From Spirochaetales bacterium (GTDB taxonomy: Bacteria; Spirochaetota; Spirochaetia; JAFGDJ01), in contig JAFGDJ010000111.1 in the NCBI GenBank assembly GCA_016932135.1, forward strand, positions 1 through 32,539: DNA of 32,539 nucleotides, given 5' to 3'. The notes below the pieces were generated by a model. That model ran no database searches and was not told the DNA's origin. It saw only the letters and a list, made by a program, of their open reading frames with translations. Positions 28,857-32,539 of this stretch are shown in pieces (within the stretch, counting starts at the first letter, position 1; every line of letters starts with the position of its first letter). Position numbers and translations under genes: made by a program.

Positions 28857-30538
28857 ACGCGCTTTACCTGGCGGTACAGAAAATCCCGGGTAGTAGCAAA
28901 GATGATCGGCCGGCCGTGGGGGCAGTGAGGGTCTTCCATGGCCAATACCCGGTCGATCAGGGCCAGGGCGGTGGTGTGATCGATAAAGGCTCCTTCTTTT
29001 ATAGCCCCTCGACAGGCTAGGGTAGAGTAAAGCCGGGCCAGAAGATTTTTTTCCGTTCCCTTCATCTCCGAGAGGAATTCCGCCACCAGATCTTCCTGGC
29101 CTTCACAGCCCGAGGGCAGGGTAAGCAGGTACACCGTTCCTGGACCGGAGAATTCAAAGGTGATGCCGATCTCACGGAGGGATTCCTGTGAGGCTTTCAG
29201 GACTCTTTCGGTATCCGGTTCCACTTCCACCATGACGGGAACCAGCAAATCCTGATGGTGCCGGGCTTTATTCACCAGCTCGTTATACAGAATCCTCTCA
29301 TGAGCGGCGTGCTGATCGATGAAAAGCAGATCCGTTCCCCTTTCAACCAGCAGAAAAACTCCGAAAAGCTGCCCCAGGTAACGGTAAGAGCGTTCGGTAG
29401 TCGGAAGACTGTCCAGACTATTAACCTGAGCCCACTCCTCCGGAAACTTGATCCCCGATCCTGTCGGATGGTACGACGGTTCCGCCTGGGCGAACAAATC
29501 ACCTTCGCCGGTGCCGCCCGAAGAATAGGATATCCCGGGTCTTCTGGAAGAAGGGTCGGACAATTTTCCCTGCAGGGTACCGGTTACGGCCCGGTGGATT
29601 TCCGGGAGATTGCGAAAACGGACCTCCCGTTTAGCCGGATGAATGTTGAAATCCACCAGGTGCGCCTTGATGGTAATAAAAAGAAAACATACCGGGCGGT
29701 ATCCTCCCGGGGTGCCGTAGGCGTATTCCAGGGCCTGCAGCAGGGCGTAATCATAGATCCGTCTTCCCTGGACAAAAACCTGTAAAAGCCGCCGATCCCG
29801 CCGAGGGAGAGACGGATCGCCGGCGATGAAAAGGAGAGAAAATCCGTCATGCTCCGAAGAGAAGCTCCGGAGGCCGTAGGTGGCGCCGTAGAGATTTTCG
29901 ATTCGCTGCCGGGGATCTTCCGGTTCCAGGGCGTAACGGACCTTACCGTCCGTCAGCATCCGAAAAGCCAGGTGAGGGAAGGCCGTCGCTTTTTCCATAA
30001 AGGCGGCGGCGCAGAGGTTCGTTTCGGAAGAAGGCCGCTTTAAGAATTTTTTTCTGGCGGGCATGGAATAGAACAGGTCGGATACTTCCACAATGGTGCC
30101 CTTGTTTCCCGCCCTGGAACCGGAAGAGAGGACCGATCCGCCGTGAAGGGTGATATAGTGAGCCTCTCCACCGTCTTCCGAAGAGGTGATGGTCAGTTTT
30201 GAACAGGCGGCAATGCTGGAAAGAGCTTCCCCGCGAAAACCGAGGCTGCTCAAGGAGTCCAGATCTTGCAGATTTCCTATTTTACTGGTGGCGTGAGCCT
30301 GAAAGCAGAGTTCGAGATTTTCCCTGTCCATGCCGCAGCCGTTGTCGATGAGGCGGATGCTCGACACACCGCCGCCTTCCAGATGCAGTTCAATCCGGTT
30401 CGCTCCGGCGTCGATGGCGTTGTCCAGGAGTTCCCGGACCACCGAAGCCGGCCGCTCGATCACTTCGCCGGCGGCGATGAGCCGTGAAACAGAGTCCCGG
30501 AGGATGTGAATCCTCCGGGACGGTGGGTTTTCTTTCAT
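28853..30538 (-). CDS. mutL: DNA mismatch repair protein MutL
   Basis: MutL couples MutS mismatch recognition to strand incision. The 561-residue protein has the GHKL ATPase: IAAGEVIERPASVVRELLDNAIDAG, RLIDNGCGMD, HATSKI and LGFRGEALSSIAACS. A ~90-residue linker leads to the C-terminal dimerisation/endonuclease domain: DQHAAHERI from Asp408, ACRGAIKEG, and CPHGRP from Cys539. The endonuclease motif DQHA-x2-E-x4-E is met except for its last Glu, which is Asn here with Glu one place later (RILYNE). No mutS is in the window. The ATG at 30538 has a weak ribosome binding site, and a perfect 12-bp hairpin covers codons ~6-15. The gene follows the FecR/barrel gene after 15 bases and is probably co-transcribed with it. 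Confidence 0.95.
   Translation of the reverse strand: MKENPPSRRIHILRDSVSRLIAAGEVIERPASVVRELLDNAIDAGANRIELHLEGGGVSSIRLIDNGCGMDRENLELCFQAHATSKIGNLQDLDSLSSLGFRGEALSSIAACSKLTITSSEDGGEAHYITLHGGSVLSSGSRAGNKGTIVEVSDLFYSMPARKKFLKRPSSETNLCAAAFMEKATAFPHLAFRMLTDGKVRYALEPEDPRQRIENLYGATYGLRSFSSEHDGFSLLFIAGDPSLPRRDRRLLQVFVQGRRIYDYALLQALEYAYGTPGGYRPVCFLFITIKAHLVDFNIHPAKREVRFRNLPEIHRAVTGTLQGKLSDPSSRRPGISYSSGGTGEGDLFAQAEPSYHPTGSGIKFPEEWAQVNSLDSLPTTERSYRYLGQLFGVFLLVERGTDLLFIDQHAAHERILYNELVNKARHHQDLLVPVMVEVEPDTERVLKASQESLREIGITFEFSGPGTVYLLTLPSGCEGQEDLVAEFLSEMKGTEKNLLARLYSTLACRGAIKEGAFIDHTTALALIDRVLAMEDPHCPHGRPIIFATTRDFLYRQVKRV
30494..30521 (-). repeat. Perfect 12-bp hairpin in the 5' coding region of mutL
   Basis: GTCCCGGAGGAT (30494-30505) and ATCCTCCGGGAC (30510-30521) pair perfectly over a 4-base loop. 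It begins 17 bases into the coding sequence. It is GC-rich and close enough to the start codon to hinder ribosome entry, and could set a low MutL level. Confidence 0.6.
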
Positions 30539-30553
30539 GCTTTAAGGCAGGAC

Positions 30554-32539
30554 CTAGAAATGAATCCTTGTGTCGATGGTAATGGTGGTGTAGGGAACGG
30601 TTCTTCCGTCCGCATCATATTCCAGGTTGCCGGCTTCATCCCGGGAAAGGGCGGTAGTCAGCAGCAGGGCCACATCCAGGGTCGGCGCCACCGGATAGAT
30701 CAATTCACCCCGGAAGACCGTCTGCTCGTCGAAAAGCTGGAATTTTACGTTATCGTCAGCCCTGGCGTCCTGAACGGAGCCGGCCAGACCGGTACGGGTG
30801 TATCCGATGGAACCGTGGATTCCCACCACGGGAATGACATCCGGTTCAAGGATGAAGTTCAGGGAAAGGTAATCCTCATCCGGGTTCATGGCCACGGTCT
30901 TATCGGGAAGGACTTCCCAGGTCCACACGTAGCCGCCTTCCAGCCGGAAGAGATCTTTCACTTCAAAGCCCGCCTGGCCATAGATTCCCATGGTGGTGTT
31001 GTCGTAGACCGGATCGGCGGGATTCGCCAGATAGTCTCTCAGTTCCGCCACGTAGGAGCCTCTCATCCGGTCGTAGGTGGTATTGAAGAAGGCCGGTCTG
31101 AAAATGCCCTTGAAGTTCCGGTATTCCAGGCGGTAATCGACAATAAAGATGTTACCGAAAAGACCGGCGGCGATGCCGTAGTTCCGCAAACCCTCCAGGG
31201 GGGATACGGCGGTCTCATCGTACACCACCTGGGTAAGAAATTGGCCGCCTGCATAGGGAACCATTCCTCCGAGATCTCCGAAAAGCACCATGGAGAGGAA
31301 GTCGGTTTCCACCAGAGGTATGTCCAGGTCGAAGGAAGCGTTGAGGAACATCGGATCGGCCCCCAGGGTGCCGTAATCGAAGTCTCCGGGCAGATCTCTG
31401 TCGGGGTTGATATCCACGATCCCCGACAAGCCTAAAGCGAGTTTAAAGGGGTGGAAAGGCCTGAAGAACACCCGGGCTCCCATGATTTCCGGTGAAGCCA
31501 CATCGTTGACCACGGCTTCGAAACCGGCTTTTTCGCCCTGCAGGCCCAGGTTGATCCCCACCCGGCGAATAGCCGGGAAATCCGCGTCGTTGGCGTAGTT
31601 GTACATCAGCAGGCCGTGTCCCACGGTCATGTTGTTTACGTTCCCCACCTTGAAGAAGAACTTGTCCCGCTGTTCACCCCACTGGATGTAGCGGATCTTC
31701 AGGAAGAGATCGCTGACGATATCCGATACGCCGCCCCAGGGATCGTTTTCCCAGTCAGCGTCGGTGCCGAAGGACCACTCATCGTTTCCCTCCGGATGAT
31801 ACCAGTCCTCCGGATCGAACATGTTGGCTTCATAGATCACCGGCAGGTAGAGGGCCATTTTCAGCTTGCCGATGGCGAAGGTAGGCTGCAGAATGGCTTT
31901 TGAGTAGGTAGTGCCGTTGATGGTGGTGGTGCCGATTTCCATCCCCAGGATTTCCCGGAGTTTGTCAAAGACCGCGTCAAAGGGACCGGGCTCCGCAGGA
32001 GCTTCGGCCACTTCAGGTTCCGGTTCTTCCGGAGCCTCGGGAAGGGCGGGAACTTCGGCGGCCGGAGGAATTTCTTCTTCCTCCATCACCTCTTCAGGCT
32101 CCTCTTCCGCCGGCGTCTCATCGGCTTCCGGTTCCTCTTCGGCCCCGGGAACCGTGGTTTCATCCAGAGAGATCAACTGCACGTCGTTGTAGGCTTCTTC
32201 GATCTGTTCCGCCGTCATCTGTACGGCCTGAAACACCGCCGCGGCGATGTCGGCGAACTGTCCGGTGGCCACGGAGATCGATTCTCCGGTGACAAGATTA
32301 TCTACCTGTACCAGGCCTCGTTTCACGATGACCCGACCTATGGATTCGGTGATGAAGTCCGTTCCCCGGACACCGCAGACGGCGGATTGGGTCTGGATGG
32401 AATAATTTTCACCGGTCCCTGAACGGGCGGCGATGGTCCTGAGTTTTCCTCCGAGAAGAGCGAAGTCGTTGGAGCTGTACGGATCGGTCTGCAGAGCCTG
32501 AATTTTGAATTTTGTGTTCATAGCCAGTTTCAGGATGGA
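30554..32539 (-). CDS. FecR-domain protein fused to a probable outer-membrane beta-barrel (5' end outside the window)
   Basis: At least 661 residues are visible; the frame stays open to the window edge (SILKLAMNTKF...), so the N-terminus, probably with a signal peptide, is missing. The first ~90 visible residues are a FecR domain: IQTQSAVCGVRGTDFITESIGRVIVKRGLVQV, GESISVATGQFADI. An acidic Pro/Glu/Ala-rich linker follows (EEPEEVMEEEEIPP, PEEPEPEVAEAP). The last ~450 residues alternate aromatic and polar residues in strands (FAIGKLKMALYLPVIYEA, GINLGLQGEKAGFEAVV, FRPFHPFKLALGLSG) and end in ITIDTRIHF, with the terminal Phe typical of outer-membrane barrels. FecR domains normally relay signals to sigma factors or bind cell-wall material; direct fusion to a barrel is unusual. 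mutL follows 15 bases downstream. Confidence 0.8.
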   Translation of the reverse strand, partial: SILKLAMNTKFKIQALQTDPYSSNDFALLGGKLRTIAARSGTGENYSIQTQSAVCGVRGTDFITESIGRVIVKRGLVQVDNLVTGESISVATGQFADIAAAVFQAVQMTAEQIEEAYNDVQLISLDETTVPGAEEEPEADETPAEEEPEEVMEEEEIPPAAEVPALPEAPEEPEPEVAEAPAEPGPFDAVFDKLREILGMEIGTTTINGTTYSKAILQPTFAIGKLKMALYLPVIYEANMFDPEDWYHPEGNDEWSFGTDADWENDPWGGVSDIVSDLFLKIRYIQWGEQRDKFFFKVGNVNNMTVGHGLLMYNYANDADFPAIRRVGINLGLQGEKAGFEAVVNDVASPEIMGARVFFRPFHPFKLALGLSGIVDINPDRDLPGDFDYGTLGADPMFLNASFDLDIPLVETDFLSMVLFGDLGGMVPYAGGQFLTQVVYDETAVSPLEGLRNYGIAAGLFGNIFIVDYRLEYRNFKGIFRPAFFNTTYDRMRGSYVAELRDYLANPADPVYDNTTMGIYGQAGFEVKDLFRLEGGYVWTWEVLPDKTVAMNPDEDYLSLNFILEPDVIPVVGIHGSIGYTRTGLAGSVQDARADDNVKFQLFDEQTVFRGELIYPVAPTLDVALLLTTALSRDEAGNLEYDADGRTVPYTTITIDTRIHF

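Noticed and set aside
30506-31435. 309-codon plus-strand open frame opposite mutL start and the FecR/barrel gene
   Set aside because: It spans two well-supported minus-strand genes and shows no domain motif; long antisense frames are common at this base composition.
1-32539. CRISPR arrays, tRNA/rRNA genes, insertion sequences, prophage
   Set aside because: I read for direct repeat-spacer patterns, transposase or integrase motifs and tRNA-like arms and found none; the region looks like ordinary core and envelope genes.

Overview
The window looks like chromosomal DNA of a free-living, probably anaerobic spirochaete (Spirochaetota). I base this on the gene families and their style: a 7TM-DISM diguanylate cyclase, membrane-anchored and exported TPR proteins, a FecR-domain protein fused to a probable outer-membrane beta-barrel, an enlarged RecJ, several lipoproteins, and an E. 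coli-type (oxygen-sensitive 4Fe-4S) dihydroxy-acid dehydratase. This assignment is inference; no 16S rRNA or other decisive marker lies here. Coding density is very high. Operons use 4-base ATGA/GTGA/TTGA overlaps, and several convergent genes overlap or nearly touch. I saw no tRNA, rRNA, CRISPR array, insertion sequence or prophage.

Layout. 1-4115 (+): the tail of tsaC, an unassigned TIM-barrel-like protein, pcm (protein repair), then ilvD under its own strong promoter. 4124-5530 (-): a TrhP-like U32 protein followed by an overlooked 51-residue ORF. 5633-7242 (+): a repeat-containing exported protein coupled to an L,D-transpeptidase lipoprotein. 7254-10744 (-): lon, with a CapA-type phosphoesterase translationally coupled behind it. 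10961-12778 (+): the diguanylate cyclase. 12885-17495 (+): recO-thpR-recJ-M23 peptidase-rpsU, closed by an intrinsic terminator. 17631-19082 (+): an Lrp/AsnC regulator and a dihydroorotate-dehydrogenase-like protein, ended by a 13-bp hairpin. 19187-22478 (-): phnD-phnC-phnE transporter operon with a clear promoter. 22651-24814 (+): acyltransferase, GIY-YIG protein and lipoprotein, coupled by GTGA overlaps. 24803-26170 (-) and 26151-28856 (+): three TPR proteins in a head-to-head arrangement. 28853-32539 (-): the FecR/barrel protein (5' end outside the window), then mutL.

How the genes work together. Three mismatch-repair or recombination genes (recO, recJ, mutL) and Lon give a genome and proteome maintenance flavour. 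The L,D-transpeptidase, M23 peptidase, CapA protein, lipoproteins and FecR/barrel protein belong to the cell envelope. The phn operon imports phosphonate or phosphite, but no catabolic genes are present.

The most striking point is rpsU. The ribosomal protein S21 frame has no ATG, GTG or TTG start. An in-frame TGA lies three codons upstream of its conserved N-terminus, and a near-perfect Shine-Dalgarno sequence is placed exactly for an ATC start codon. Other observations worth following are the Ig/TIG-like insertion in PhnE, the TPR protein ending in a degenerate Mrr-like fold, the ~150-residue insertion in RecJ, the FecR-barrel fusion, and several perfect 10-12 bp hairpins inside or at the edges of genes.
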